NCBI RefSeq assembly: GCF_002939865.1
Contig: NZ_MDEE01000002.1
Coordinates: 1-64,000 of the forward strand
Direction: 5' to 3'
Length of the DNA: 64,000 nt
Source of the DNA: Xanthomonas dyei
GTDB lineage: Bacteria; Pseudomonadota; Gammaproteobacteria; Xanthomonadales; Xanthomonadaceae
The translations under genes and the position numbers were made by a program. The first letter of the stretch is position 1; each line of letters opens with the position of its first letter. The notes under the pieces were generated by a model. That model saw nothing but the letters and a program-made list of their open reading frames with translations, ran no database searches and was not told the origin of the DNA. Shown here one piece after another: positions 54,067 through 63,999 of the stretch.

Positions 54067-56949
54067 CTATCGACGGCGCCCACCCCTCAAGCCCTTGAGA
54101 TTTTCCTTGGTATCCGCCTCGAAGTTGTCGGCGATTCCCCTTGGAATATTCTGTTTTCCTAACGGTACTCCGCCTGCATTTTCGAGATTCTGGCGGATGT
54201 CGCCATTTTTCCTCTGTTTATCCAGTTGGATCTCTTCATAATGCAAGCCTGCCAAAACAGGAATTTTCAGCATTTCAACCGATTTACTAATACTGCTACC
54301 TACTAAATAACCTTTGACTCCATCAATGGGCTTTTGCCGCTCGGCTGCCCCCTTGCCTCCTCCCTTGGTTGCCCCCTTGGTCGCGCCTTCGGTTGCCCCC
54401 TCGGTCGAGCCCTTGGTTGTCCCCTTGGTCGCACCTTCGGTTGAACCCTTAGTTGCGCCCTCGGTTGCCCCCTTAGTCGCGCTCTCGCTTGCCCCCTTGG
54501 CTGCGCCCTCGGTAACCCCTTTGGCTACCCCCTTGGCCCCGAGCCTGGCCGTGGGCCCACCGACAGCGCCCACTACCGCCCCAGCCATGTTGATGCCGGC
54601 GAGTTTCCACGCGAGCGACATGTTGCCACCTTGCATTGCGGTGTCGATCACCTGCGCTGCCTGCGCTTCGCCCTCCAATGCCAGCGCGGTTGCGTCGGCC
54701 ATCTCACCGATGATGGGGATGCCGTTCAGTGCACTTAGCCCGACAGAGGCCCAGTCCATGATCTTGCTGTCCCACTTGAGGAACTCGTGTAATCCCTTAC
54801 CAACGGTGCCGATATCCTTTTTCTTCTTCTTGATATCGGGTTGATCGGCCTTGCCCATCAACATGTCATCAACAGCCTTTTTCTGTTCCGGCGATGTGGC
54901 TTCGTGCGTAGGCGATGTCTCCACGGTCTTGTTGTCCGCACTCATATGATCGTAGAACTGGTGAAAGTCCTTCTGGCTGATCTTGCCTGAGTCGACGGTA
55001 TGGCCGCCGCCAAAGAAGCTGTGGGGCTTCTTGTAGCCGGTGATCGAGTTGTTCAACAGGGCAAATAGTAGCGGGTCCTCCGATAGCTGCTTGGCGGCGT
55101 CGCGAACTGCGGGGTCGGCCTTATCGTCTTTGATGATCGTATCGAGCTTGTCGCGGGTCACCTCTTTGCCATCGCCGAAGAACGCGTCCTGGTGGCTGTT
55201 GATGGTGTCCAGCGTGTTGAGTTCGGGTGCGGTCAGGTGCATCTGCGATGCGGATTTCTGCAGGAAATCCGGTGTACTCATCGAACCAGAGTCTCCCGCC
55301 AAGGTCTTCCACTGATCGGGGTGCTCGCGGAAGTACTGTGCGGCGGCAATGACCTGCGGTGGGGACTTCTTGGTGTTGCTGTCGCCTTCGACCAATTGCT
55401 TGAACGCGTCCTGGTTCAGATCCTTCGGTAGATAGTCCGAGTAGCGATAGAACTCGCGCATCGCATCGCTTTCGGTCATGACCGTCGCCTGGGTCTTATC
55501 CGGGCTGTCCGACGCTACATAGTTTTGCGTGTAGCCCTTTGCTTGCTTGGTGGCGTATTCCGCTACCTGCGCGTGGCCGGCCGAGAACTTGCTGAGATCG
55601 CCGGCCTTGATCTTGCCGCCACACTTGCCATCGCCCTGCGAGCCGATGGCAAAGAACAGCCGCGGGTCTTTCTGCAGTTCCGTCAAGGCCTTCTTCAGAT
55701 CCGGCGGGGTCGCGGGATCGTTGATTTTCGCATCGAGATCGGCCCACGCAACCGGCAATTGGTCCTTGTGGCGATCGAGCGTAGTGACGATCTCCAATTC
55801 GTTCTGCGTAAGCGTCCCGTCTTTCCATGTGACCGACGAGCCGTCCACCGCAGGTGGCAGTTCGCTTCCCTTCATTTTTTCGGGATTATAGGTCGCGTTC
55901 TTTCCACCCAGCGGCGTCACCTGCGGATGGCGGTCGGCAAAGTCGTAGAGGTTGGCGGCAATAAGCTTGCCGTTGCACTTGCCCTGATCGTCTTTGTGGT
56001 GTTTGCCGTGTCCCTGCGATGCCAGCGCGAAGAACAGGCCAGGGTCCTGCTGCAGGCCTTGCAGCGCTTTCTTCAGGTCCGGCGGGGTGGCCGGGTCGTT
56101 GATCTTTTCATCGAGCTTGGCGAACTCGATCGGAGTCATGTCGCGATGCGCATTGAGCGTGGAGACGATATCGAGCTGGGACTGGGTGAGCGTGCCGCCG
56201 TCCCAGGTTACCGATGAACCTTCTGCGGCAGGAGGCGGCGTGGATCCCTTCATATTCTTGGGATTGAATTCGGCATTCTTCCCGCCCAGGTCGGTCACCT
56301 GTTGATGATGGTCCGCAAAATCCCACAAATCATCTGCCTTGATCTTGCCGCCGCATTTGCCGTCTCCCTGCGAGCCGATGGCGAAGAACAGACGCGGGTC
56401 TTTCTGCAAGCCTTGCAGCGCGCTCTTCAGATCGGGAGGCGTGGATGGATCATTGATCTTGTCGTCGAGTTTTTTGAACTCAATCGGCATCTTGTCCTTG
56501 TGCTGATTGAGTGTGGAAACAATCTGAAGTTCCGATGGGGTGAGCGTGCCGCCGTCCCAGGTCACCGACGATCCCTCTACCGCAGGCGGCAGCTTGGATC
56601 CCTTGATGTCCTTGGCATCGAACGCGGTCGACAGCGTTGGCCAGGAGGTGCGTTTTTCGATCGGCTGGCTGGCTTGCATGTCGTCAGCTGAAGGCGTGGA
56701 CTCCGGAATGCCGCCGCTATCTGGCTGACTGCCCGGAATCTCGCAGTCTGGCCCATTGATTGGGGCATTGCGGTAGGTGGCGGCAATCAGACGGTAAATC
56801 TGCTGCAAGAACATGTTGTCGATCGCAAGCAACAGATCGGAGTCGTTCATGCCCGACTCGGATCCGAGCAACTCCGGGCACGACGTGTCATCCGTTGGCG
56901 GTGGAAGCGGACCGGCGTTACTCCCGGTCGAAAGCGTGTTGAGCGACAT
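54067..56949 (-). CDS. hrpF: T3SS translocon protein HrpF (NolX domain), enlarged
   Basis: Secreted and inserted in the plant membrane to pass effectors. At 960 residues it is longer than the roughly 800 usual for HrpF. Three repeats of 118-126 residues occupy 110-227, 228-353 and 354-475, each with GSSVTWDGGTLT, KINDPATPPDLKKAL and GKCGGKIKA-type motifs. A diverged fourth unit is at about 575-700. The C-terminal NolX part has hydrophobic segments (GINMAGAVVGAVGG). It also carries a low-complexity run of KGATEG/KGSTEG units at about 800-870. No PIP box was seen in the upstream 250 bp. Confidence 0.9.
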   Translation of the reverse strand: MSLNTLSTGSNAGPLPPPTDDTSCPELLGSESGMNDSDLLLAIDNMFLQQIYRLIAATYRNAPINGPDCEIPGSQPDSGGIPESTPSADDMQASQPIEKRTSWPTLSTAFDAKDIKGSKLPPAVEGSSVTWDGGTLTPSELQIVSTLNQHKDKMPIEFKKLDDKINDPSTPPDLKSALQGLQKDPRLFFAIGSQGDGKCGGKIKADDLWDFADHHQQVTDLGGKNAEFNPKNMKGSTPPPAAEGSSVTWDGGTLTQSQLDIVSTLNAHRDMTPIEFAKLDEKINDPATPPDLKKALQGLQQDPGLFFALASQGHGKHHKDDQGKCNGKLIAANLYDFADRHPQVTPLGGKNATYNPEKMKGSELPPAVDGSSVTWKDGTLTQNELEIVTTLDRHKDQLPVAWADLDAKINDPATPPDLKKALTELQKDPRLFFAIGSQGDGKCGGKIKAGDLSKFSAGHAQVAEYATKQAKGYTQNYVASDSPDKTQATVMTESDAMREFYRYSDYLPKDLNQDAFKQLVEGDSNTKKSPPQVIAAAQYFREHPDQWKTLAGDSGSMSTPDFLQKSASQMHLTAPELNTLDTINSHQDAFFGDGKEVTRDKLDTIIKDDKADPAVRDAAKQLSEDPLLFALLNNSITGYKKPHSFFGGGHTVDSGKISQKDFHQFYDHMSADNKTVETSPTHEATSPEQKKAVDDMLMGKADQPDIKKKKKDIGTVGKGLHEFLKWDSKIMDWASVGLSALNGIPIIGEMADATALALEGEAQAAQVIDTAMQGGNMSLAWKLAGINMAGAVVGAVGGPTARLGAKGVAKGVTEGAAKGASESATKGATEGATKGSTEGATKGTTKGSTEGATEGATKGATKGGGKGAAERQKPIDGVKGYLVGSSISKSVEMLKIPVLAGLHYEEIQLDKQRKNGDIRQNLENAGGVPLGKQNIPRGIADNFEADTKENLKGLRGGRRR
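54345..54540 (-). repeat. hexapeptide-coding tandem repeat in hrpF
   Basis: Degenerate 12- and 18-bp units read as KGATEG, KGSTEG, KGTTKG and ESATKG. On the plus strand they appear as GCCCCCTTGGTC, GCGCCCTCGGTT and variants. Such a tract can change length by slippage and would alter a linker near the C-terminal hydrophobic region of HrpF. Confidence 0.8.
55525..56622 (-). repeat. three direct repeats of about 370 bp in hrpF
   Basis: They encode residues 110-227, 228-353 and 354-475 of HrpF. The middle unit has an 8-residue insertion (GHGKHHKDDQ region). Units 1 and 3 share identical runs such as DPRLFFAIGSQGDGKCGGKI. Confidence 0.85.
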
Positions 56950-57940
56950 ATATGCGGCCTCGCAGTGACAAAGCAGGACAGAGCGGCTGCATATGAGTAC
57001 ATGCTCATACGATCACACGGCATGTCTCATGCGGCGAGCACAAATGTTGCCACTCCTCGCTACGGGATGCATGCGCGGATGAACTATTTTGGCGAAAAAA
57101 GCGCAAGAAAATGCGCGCAGTCGGAAAGCGTTCGAGCTGCCGTCGAGGTAAGACAGGCTTGCCCCTGGGTGCGCCCACGAGACAACGGAGCGTTGCCGTG
57201 GGCTGCGCAGGGGAGGGCACCAGTCCTCAACTGCGTGGTGACCTCACTGCATAGCGCGCTTGCCGCAGCAACTTTCGCCATTACCGCTGGTTGGACGTGG
57301 GAGCCGCAGCAGCGACTCTTCAAGAAACTGCACCGCAGCGCTTGTACGTTGGACGTTGCTCGACTTGGCGCTGGCCAGACCACTCGTCAACGGCGCCTCG
57401 GCAGCGCGTTGCGGCTAAAAAGAAGCACACGCGAGTGATCCGCATCTTTCGCCGCCGCGCCAGCTTGGAAACGCTGAGGTCGCTCGGATCATGCCAGGCC
57501 ATTGTCTCTTCTGGGGACAGGGGAGCGGCGCGAGATCCTGCCAGAAGCCACAAACTACGGTGGCACCTCACCCTGGAGGCGCGCTGATTGCCTGGCCTTA
57601 GCGCTGATCCCGATGGTGCCTCTGCGTCGCCGCTGGCGCTGCATGCCCGCCAGCGCTGGTGTCGAATGTCCGCGTCGTTCGATGCCGGCAACGCTGATGC
57701 ACTGCGTTGGAGCCGGGCGTCGATGCCGCAGCGCCGGTGTCCGTCGATATCATGGGGTGCGAGCGCTGACAGCCCGCACTGATTGCGCCAGTGCGCCACT
57801 CGGCGCGTCCGTTGCGGACTGCGCCCAAGCCTGTGGCCAATCGCTCCCACGTCATCGGTATCGAGGAACGTGGTGTGCCGAACAGGCCTCGACGCTGGAC
57901 TCGCTCAAGGGCAGGGCGCGTCGCCCTGCCCAGCAAGCGA
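56950..57940. other. gap right of hrpF; no hpaF/xopAE gene seen
   Basis: About 1 kb with no gene I can support. The rightward frame 56965-57438 (157 codons) and leftward frame 57320-57850 have no recognisable motif. In several xanthomonads hpaF/xopAE (a leucine-rich-repeat effector) lies beyond hrpF; no such repeats are present here. A PIP box for hrpF was looked for and not found. Confidence 0.55.
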
Positions 57941-58282
57941 TCAGAGGCTATCCGGTGCCGGCGCAGTGGCCCTGGCGTGCTGCTTGCCGCGCGCGTGCTC
58001 GATGGCGGTGCGCAGCTTGCGGGCGGCGCCGGTGACGGCAGAGGCAGTGGTTTCGGCGCTGTTGGTGGCGGCGATCGGCGGCAGACCGGCGACATGCGCT
58101 TCGATACTGCAGGTTCGATCCGCTGCGCCGCCGCGTTGGCCGTTCTCGTCGCGCAAATGCACTTCGACGCGGGTAATGTCGTTGGCAAAATGCGCCAGCT
58201 GGGCGGTGCAGGTTTTCTCGACATGTTGCACGACGGACGGGTCATGCGGCACGTGCTTGTCGGTCTGGATCTGAATCTGCAT
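57941..58282 (-). CDS. HPF/RaiA family ribosome-associated protein
   Basis: A 113-residue protein with the sigma-54-modulation/RaiA fold. MQIQIQTDKHVPHDPSVVQH opens the first strand, followed by HFANDITRVEVHLRDENGQR, and the C-terminal half has the second strand-helix pair. Such proteins bind 70S ribosomes in slow growth. ATG 58282 is preferred; an ATG 7 codons upstream (MTAKENS) is possible. First housekeeping gene after the hrp region. Confidence 0.8.
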   Translation of the reverse strand: MQIQIQTDKHVPHDPSVVQHVEKTCTAQLAHFANDITRVEVHLRDENGQRGGAADRTCSIEAHVAGLPPIAATNSAETTASAVTGAARKLRTAIEHARGKQHARATAPAPDSL

Positions 58283-58485
58283 GGAGTTCTCCTTCGCGGT
58301 CATCCGCTGCGTCTGCCGCAGCGGTGACCCGATTCTGCGACAGCTCGGTGTTGCCGCAAGGTGACAAGCCGCCAGATGTTCATGCACTGGTCGGCTGGGT
58401 GGTCGCACCCTCCCGGACGCTACGCTTGCGTCCGCATGAATTGCCGGCCCGGCGGCGGGCGGCACGGTGGGGGCGGTGGCTTAAG

Positions 58486-60993
58486 ATGCCGGCACCGCGC
58501 GGTTCTGCGCCTGTCCGATGCCTGCCTGTGTCCCGATTGCGTTTTGTGCCGTCTGCCCGTTCCAGCGTGTTGTTGCGCCTGCTGCTGTGCTATGCGTTGT
58601 GGCTGGCCTTGGCCGGGGGCGTGTTCGCCCAGGACCAGGACACATTGCTGAAGAGCGCCCAGACGCAGCTGGACACCGCGCAGAAGGTGCTTGACCAGGG
58701 CGAGGCCGGGCTGGAAAAGGCCGATACCGACCGTCTACGCAAGCTGACCGACTCAGTGGTCGGCGTCCAACGGCAGGCGCAGGAGATTGCACGTCAGCTG
58801 GATCCACCGCTCAAGCAAATCAGTTCGCAGCTGGCCGGTTTGGGTGATGTGCAGAACGGCGAAGCGCCCGACCTTAAAAAACAGCGCGAAGCGTTAAAGA
58901 AAGAAAAAAACGCGTTGGATGCAGAATTCAAACGCGCCAATCTCCTCGATTCCCAAGCCCGCGAGCTTGCCGACCGCCTGGAACAAAAACGCGCGCAGCT
59001 CTTCAGTGTGCAGCTGTCCACGCGCGTTGCCTCACCGCTGTCGCCGGCACTGTGGGCGCAGATCGCGCAGCAATGGCCGGATGACCGTACCCGTCTGCGC
59101 GGCGTTTACGACGATACAGACCAGGCGGTGCGTGCCGGCACGGCTGCCAACGGCGTTGGCGGCCTGGTGACGGGTGTGGCGATCGCGCTGCTGCTGGCCT
59201 TCCCGTTGCGCATCTTTCTGCGCCATCTGGGGCGGCGCTACGCAGCGTCGCGTGCCCCGGGCGGGCGGTTGCGACGGTCCGGTCTGGCGCTGTGGTTTCT
59301 GCTGATCGGCACGCTCAGTCTGGGTATGGCCGCATGGGTGCTGGCCGAAAGCGTGCGTGCGATTGCCCAGGTGCCGGCCGATCTGGACGAGTTGCTGGGT
59401 GCGTTTGTCTTCATCAGCTTCATCGCGGCCTTCGTCGGCTCGCTCAGCGCCAGTCTGCTGATGAAGCACCAACCCACCTGGCGGTTGTTCCCGCTGGACG
59501 ATGCCACCGTCGATCGGCTGCGCGTGCATTGCCTGGCCACCGCCGCGGTGAGCTGGTTCAGCGGCATGGCGATGAAGCTCAACGAGGTGGCGCGTACCAG
59601 TGCCGCCGCCGCCACCGCCACCGACGCGGTGGCCGCATTGTTGTATGCCGGCCTGATCCTCTCGGCACTGGCCGGCCTGAGCCTGTCGTTGCGCGCGCGC
59701 GCCGCCAGCGCCGGCGCCGCCAGCGCCGATAGCAGCGAGCCGCCACCGGTGGTCTCGCGTGGCGGCGGCGTCATCGTACTGATCCGCCTGCTGGGGCATG
59801 TGGCGGTGCTCGTGTCGCTGCTGGCGGCACTGTTCGGCTATCTCAATCTGTCGCTGTTCATCGCGCGCCAGATCATCTGGATCACGCTGATCTGCAGTCT
59901 GCTCGGCTTGCTGGTGGTGTTTGCCGACGACCTGCTCACATGGGTTTTCAATCCGGAAGGGCGCTTCAGTCGCGCGTTGTCGCATGCCTCGGGCATGGGC
60001 AGCGGACGGCTGGTGCAGTTGGGCCTGCTGCTGTCCGCGGTAGTACGTGTCGTGTTGATCCTGCTGGGAATCGCGGCCCTGATCACGCCGTATGGCGCCA
60101 ATCTCTCGGCGGTCACCGGCTGGGCCGAGAACGTCTCGCACGGTATCTATCTCAGCGACGAGCTCACCATCACACCGGCGGCGGCCTTGCGCGCGTTGCT
60201 GGTGTTCGTCCTGGGCCTGGGCGTGGTGCAGGTGGTGCAACAGTGGCTGCTCAACACCTATCTGCCCAAGACCGAGCTCGATGCCGGCGCGCGCAACTCG
60301 ATCAGCACGGTGGCGCGCTATCTGGGCTGGTTGGTGGTGGTGGTGTGGGGGCTGACCGCGCTGGGTCTGGACCTGAAGCGCTTGGCGCTGGTGTTGAGCG
60401 CGTTGTCGGTGGGTATCGGTTTCGGTCTGCAGGCGATCACGCAGAACTTCGTGTCCGGGTTGATCCTGCTGGCCGAGCGGCCGGTCAAGATCGGCGACTG
60501 GGTGCGTATCGGCGATCAGGAGGGCGACGTGCGCAAGATCAGCGTACGTGCGACCGAAATCCAGGTGGGCGACCGTTCGACCCTGATCGTGCCCAATTCG
60601 GAGTTGATCACCAAGAGCGTGCGCAACATGACGCTGTCCAATCCGATGGGGCGGGTGCAGCTGCAGTTCTCGGTGCCGTTGGAAACCGATGTGGCGAAGG
60701 TGCGCGACATGTTGCTGGGCTTGTTTGCCGAGCATGCCAAGGTGTTGGCGGAGCCGGCGCCATCGGTGTTCATCGACTCGCTGGCCGGTGGGTACGTCAA
60801 CTTCAATTCGTTCGCCTATGTCAGCAGTCCGCGCGATTCGTATGGCGTGCGCAGCGAGTTGTTCTTTGCGTTGCTGCAGCGGATGGAGCGTGCAGGCGTC
60901 GCGCTGCAGTCGCCGCAGGAAATCCGTTTCAGTCGTGCCGGGGTGGCGGTGGCGCGCGACAGTGGCGAGGACGCGTTGTCAGAGCAGCAGTGA
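58486..60993 (+). CDS. DUF3772/MscS family mechanosensitive channel
   Basis: An 835-residue inner-membrane channel. A signal peptide-like N-terminus (LLRLLLCYALWLALAGGVFA) leads into a periplasmic coiled-coil DUF3772 domain (to about residue 200; APDLKKQREALKKEKNALDA). About ten membrane helices follow. The MscS core comes last: the pore helix and beta domain with GIGFGLQAITQNFVSGLILL, RPVKIGDWVRIGDQEGDVRK and VPNSELITKSVRN. It should open on hypo-osmotic shock. Confidence 0.9.
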   Translation: MPAPRGSAPVRCLPVSRLRFVPSARSSVLLRLLLCYALWLALAGGVFAQDQDTLLKSAQTQLDTAQKVLDQGEAGLEKADTDRLRKLTDSVVGVQRQAQEIARQLDPPLKQISSQLAGLGDVQNGEAPDLKKQREALKKEKNALDAEFKRANLLDSQARELADRLEQKRAQLFSVQLSTRVASPLSPALWAQIAQQWPDDRTRLRGVYDDTDQAVRAGTAANGVGGLVTGVAIALLLAFPLRIFLRHLGRRYAASRAPGGRLRRSGLALWFLLIGTLSLGMAAWVLAESVRAIAQVPADLDELLGAFVFISFIAAFVGSLSASLLMKHQPTWRLFPLDDATVDRLRVHCLATAAVSWFSGMAMKLNEVARTSAAAATATDAVAALLYAGLILSALAGLSLSLRARAASAGAASADSSEPPPVVSRGGGVIVLIRLLGHVAVLVSLLAALFGYLNLSLFIARQIIWITLICSLLGLLVVFADDLLTWVFNPEGRFSRALSHASGMGSGRLVQLGLLLSAVVRVVLILLGIAALITPYGANLSAVTGWAENVSHGIYLSDELTITPAAALRALLVFVLGLGVVQVVQQWLLNTYLPKTELDAGARNSISTVARYLGWLVVVVWGLTALGLDLKRLALVLSALSVGIGFGLQAITQNFVSGLILLAERPVKIGDWVRIGDQEGDVRKISVRATEIQVGDRSTLIVPNSELITKSVRNMTLSNPMGRVQLQFSVPLETDVAKVRDMLLGLFAEHAKVLAEPAPSVFIDSLAGGYVNFNSFAYVSSPRDSYGVRSELFFALLQRMERAGVALQSPQEIRFSRAGVAVARDSGEDALSEQQ

Positions 60994-61114
60994 TACGGCG
61001 TGTGCGTCCCACGTGACGTAGGAGTGCGCCGGCGCGTGTTGGATATCGCCGGTAAGCCTGCAGCGCATGCCAGCCCGCTCCTGCGAGGCCAACGCGTTTG
61101 GCAGCAATGCTGGC

Positions 61115-63223
61115 TTACGAACGGTCGGCCACCGGGGTGTCCTTGACCAGTGCCAGGTCGTCGACGCTGACCTCTTCGGTGTAGTCGAGCCAGGCGCGAA
61201 TTTCCAGATCCTCCACCGCATGCTCCAGGCCCACCGGCATGCGGATGCGTCCGGCGGCATCGGGCACTACCCATTGCTGGGCCAGCACCAGCTTGCGTTC
61301 GGACGACACCGCTTCCACCCAGAACGCGCGGGTGGGGCGACGCTTGGCGTAGAGCTCGAGCATGTAGCGGCCTGCAGCAGTCTTGCGCGCGGACTGGGTG
61401 AGCATGATCGGCTGACGCACGCGCGGGCGCGGGCCTTGTTGGCTGGCATCCAATGGCGCATCGACGGCGATGCCGCGGGTCAGGTCCGGGTCGCGGTAGA
61501 GCTTCATGCGTTGCCGACGATCGACGACCAGCGCGCACCAGTCGCCGTCGGCCGAGCCGTCCTCGAATGCGGTGCAGCGGTCCACATAGGCCAGCGTGCC
61601 CTTGCTGTGGGTGCGGTCGAACTGACGCGAGGTGTTTTCCAGGTACACGGTTTTCAGATGGGTGTCTTCGTCGTATTCGAGCAGCACCGGCGGGCGCACC
61701 TGTTGCACGCCCACCACCACATCGCCATTGCCGTTGACGCGCAGCATGCGGGTGCGTTGCCCGGTCCACAGCGTGCGTGCAAAGGCGAGATAGCGCGGGT
61801 AGTCCTTGCCGCTGTCGCGACTGGCGGCGACGCTGGCGCTGGGCGGTGCATCGCTGGCAAGCAGCGAGCGCCCAAAGCCCAGGCTGCGCATGCCCGGCTC
61901 CAGCAATTGCAGTAGCGTGGCACCGGAATCGAGCGTGCTACCTGCGCGCGTGAGCACCTGTTGCGGCGCGATGCCCTTGCCGAGAAACAACAGCAGGTTT
62001 TCGCGCTTCTGTTTGGCCAGCACATCGCTCAGATCGTTCGGCATGGCCAGATGATCGGAGGCGATCACAATGATGGTGTTGTTGCCGTAGCGGCTGTTGC
62101 GGATACGCGCCACCAGCTCGCCGATCAAGCGGTCGCTGCACTTGATCGCATGCAACAGACCGATGTCGCCCAGCGCGCTGTCGTAGCGCTGGCCCTTGCA
62201 CGCCAGCGGCAGGTGGCCGGCCGGGTGATGGGTGTCCATGGTCAGCGTGGTCAGCATGAACGGTTGGCCGGCGCGCGACAGGGTCTGGAAGCTGTCCCAG
62301 GCATCGTCCAGCAACACGTCGTCGTGCACGCCCCATGCGGAAAAGTGCTTGGGCGCCACGCCTTTATCGCGGAAATGCTGCACGTCATCCACCACGTCGA
62401 AGCCATGGCTGGACAGGAAACGGCCCTTGCCGGCAAAGCTGGCATCGGCACCGCCCACGTAGTGATTGCGGTAGCCCTGATCCTTGAGATAGTCGCCCAG
62501 ACAGCGCGCTTCGGGCAGGAACATGCCCATGCGATCCATGCTGTTTTCATCGCCCGGCGCGGTGGTCAGCGGCACGCCGCACATCGAGGCCACCATGCCG
62601 GCGATGGTCCACCCGCTGCCTTCGGTGGAACTGAGATTGCGTACGTCCACCGCTTCGGTGGCCAGCGCGCGCAGGTTGGGCATCAGGCCCGGAAACACCG
62701 ACTCATCGAAGTAGGTGCGCTCCAGGCTCTCGCCGTAGATCCAGACGATGTTCTTGCGCTTTTGCAGCGGTTGCTGCGGCAGCTGATATTCCGGCACCAC
62801 CGTGGCGTAATCGACCGGGCGCAACTGGTAGTACAGGCGTTTGCCATCGCGATACAGCGGGCTCACCACGATGCTGACCAACAACATGGCCACGAACGAT
62901 CCGAACACCACACCGCCGCCGCGCGGGCGGCGGAAACGGCGCACCCTGACCAGGATGAGCGGGCTTAACGACAGCAGCAGCATGCCGATGAACACGGCGA
63001 TATAGCCGGAAAAGTCGCTGACCCCGGCGCCATCCATGTCTGCGCGCAAGTGATACAGCGTGGCCGCATTGATGCCGTCGCCGCTGAGCCGGTCGATCAA
63101 ACCCCAGGCGCTGAGCAGCAGCAACAATAGCGAAAGTAGGCCTGCCTTGAGCCACGCCAGACGCGGTGAGGCGACCAACAGCCACAGCAATAGCAACAAC
63201 GAGAACACCAACATCCAATGCAT
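61115..63223 (-). CDS. LTA-synthase/OpgB-like membrane sulfatase family protein
   Basis: A 702-residue alkaline-phosphatase-superfamily enzyme. About four N-terminal membrane helices (to residue 130) anchor a periplasmic sulfatase-type domain. NIVWIYGESLERTYFDES holds the metal-binding Glu and the likely Thr nucleophile, TMDTHHPAG and IIVIASDHLAMPN the other metal ligands. A C-terminal beta-rich extension of about 130 residues follows. OpgB/MdoB-type phosphoglycerol transfer to periplasmic glucans is the closest known role. ATG 63223 (MHWMLVFSLLLLLW) is used. Confidence 0.85.
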   Translation of the reverse strand: MHWMLVFSLLLLLWLLVASPRLAWLKAGLLSLLLLLLSAWGLIDRLSGDGINAATLYHLRADMDGAGVSDFSGYIAVFIGMLLLSLSPLILVRVRRFRRPRGGGVVFGSFVAMLLVSIVVSPLYRDGKRLYYQLRPVDYATVVPEYQLPQQPLQKRKNIVWIYGESLERTYFDESVFPGLMPNLRALATEAVDVRNLSSTEGSGWTIAGMVASMCGVPLTTAPGDENSMDRMGMFLPEARCLGDYLKDQGYRNHYVGGADASFAGKGRFLSSHGFDVVDDVQHFRDKGVAPKHFSAWGVHDDVLLDDAWDSFQTLSRAGQPFMLTTLTMDTHHPAGHLPLACKGQRYDSALGDIGLLHAIKCSDRLIGELVARIRNSRYGNNTIIVIASDHLAMPNDLSDVLAKQKRENLLLFLGKGIAPQQVLTRAGSTLDSGATLLQLLEPGMRSLGFGRSLLASDAPPSASVAASRDSGKDYPRYLAFARTLWTGQRTRMLRVNGNGDVVVGVQQVRPPVLLEYDEDTHLKTVYLENTSRQFDRTHSKGTLAYVDRCTAFEDGSADGDWCALVVDRRQRMKLYRDPDLTRGIAVDAPLDASQQGPRPRVRQPIMLTQSARKTAAGRYMLELYAKRRPTRAFWVEAVSSERKLVLAQQWVVPDAAGRIRMPVGLEHAVEDLEIRAWLDYTEEVSVDDLALVKDTPVADRS

Positions 63224-63371
63224 GCGCAACGTCCGTGGGGGAATGATGCGAGCGCGTTCCGGACGCCTTGCTCGCCATGTCCTGTGCGCCACCTGCAATG
63301 TGACACTCGGGTGACGGACTATGCCGCGCTCAAGCTGACTGAAATGTTTGTTGCGTTTGGGGTGTGGGTTT

Positions 63372-63497
63372 AGAGCGGCAAACAATATGTCGCGAGCAGT
63401 CGTCAGGTGGGTGTGGACGGCGCACAGGAATAGTTGCCGCAACGAGCGCAGGCCGCGCCCGCCTGGTGGTGAGTACAGTGGTTTTGTTAGCCGCTCT
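63372..63497. mobile_element. MITE-like palindromic element, copy 5
   Basis: Ends AGAGCGGCAAACAATATG and GTTTTGTTAGCCGCTCT. It has the family core GAGCAGTCGTCAGGTGGGTG and GGCCGCGCCCGCCTGGTGG. It lies upstream of the sulfatase gene, outside the hrp region. Confidence 0.7.
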
Positions 63498-63845
63498 TAA
63501 TGCGTTGTTCGATGCGGGTGTGTGCATCCGCATGGAGTGTTTTTTGGGTGTGCTATGGGGCGGTGCGTGCGGTGTTGATTCACGGCAGTCGCAGTGGGTG
63601 CTGGCAAGATAATTTGGCAATGCGCTGTGCGTGACATATCTGCTGTGCGTGGCCACGACTGGCGGCGGGTGATCGAGATCGGGCGATTACGCCGGATTCG
63701 GTCTTCACTGATCGATGCAATCGGTCATGCTGTTAGCGGCAGCGTTTGCGTCTGTTTGCGTCAGTGCGTCGTTGAGGGCGATGCGGGGTTTGCGTCACAC
63801 CGTCGAGGCTTGATGCGTGAGCTCGATGAGCGGCTTCGCCACGTA

Positions 63846-63888
63846 CCCTCACCTCAACCCCTCTCCCGGTGGGAGAGGGGCTTTGTCG
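63846..63888. repeat. REP-like element, second copy
   Basis: CCTCACCTCAACCCCTCTCC followed by CCGGTGGGAGAGGGGCTTTG, with the arms CCTCTCCC and GGGAGAGG pairing. It matches the element at 15105-15147. Confidence 0.6.
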
Positions 63889-63915
63889 AATAGTAGCGCG
63901 CTGACTCGGCGGCCG

Positions 63916-63999
63916 CTATCTGTGCCCGCGCTCTTCGCGTGCGCGTACGCGGCGGTCGAATAGCAGTGCGCTGAGCACGATGCCAAGGCCCAGCACGAC
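63916..63999 (-). CDS. C-terminal end of a probable membrane protein (partial)
   Basis: A frame entering from the right edge reads VVLGLGIVLSALLFDRRVRA and then REERGHR before TAG (63918 to 63916). A hydrophobic helix followed by a basic tail is typical of the end of an inner-membrane protein. Too little is visible to name it. Confidence 0.6.
   Translation of the reverse strand, partial: VVLGLGIVLSALLFDRRVRAREERGHR

Noticed and set aside
56965-57438. 157-codon frame divergent from hrpF
   Set aside because: No ribosome site, no family likeness and no leucine-rich repeats that would mark an hpaF/xopAE relic.
59032-60735. 567-codon leftward open frame opposite the MscS-type gene
   Set aside because: Gln/His/Arg-rich antisense translation without motifs.
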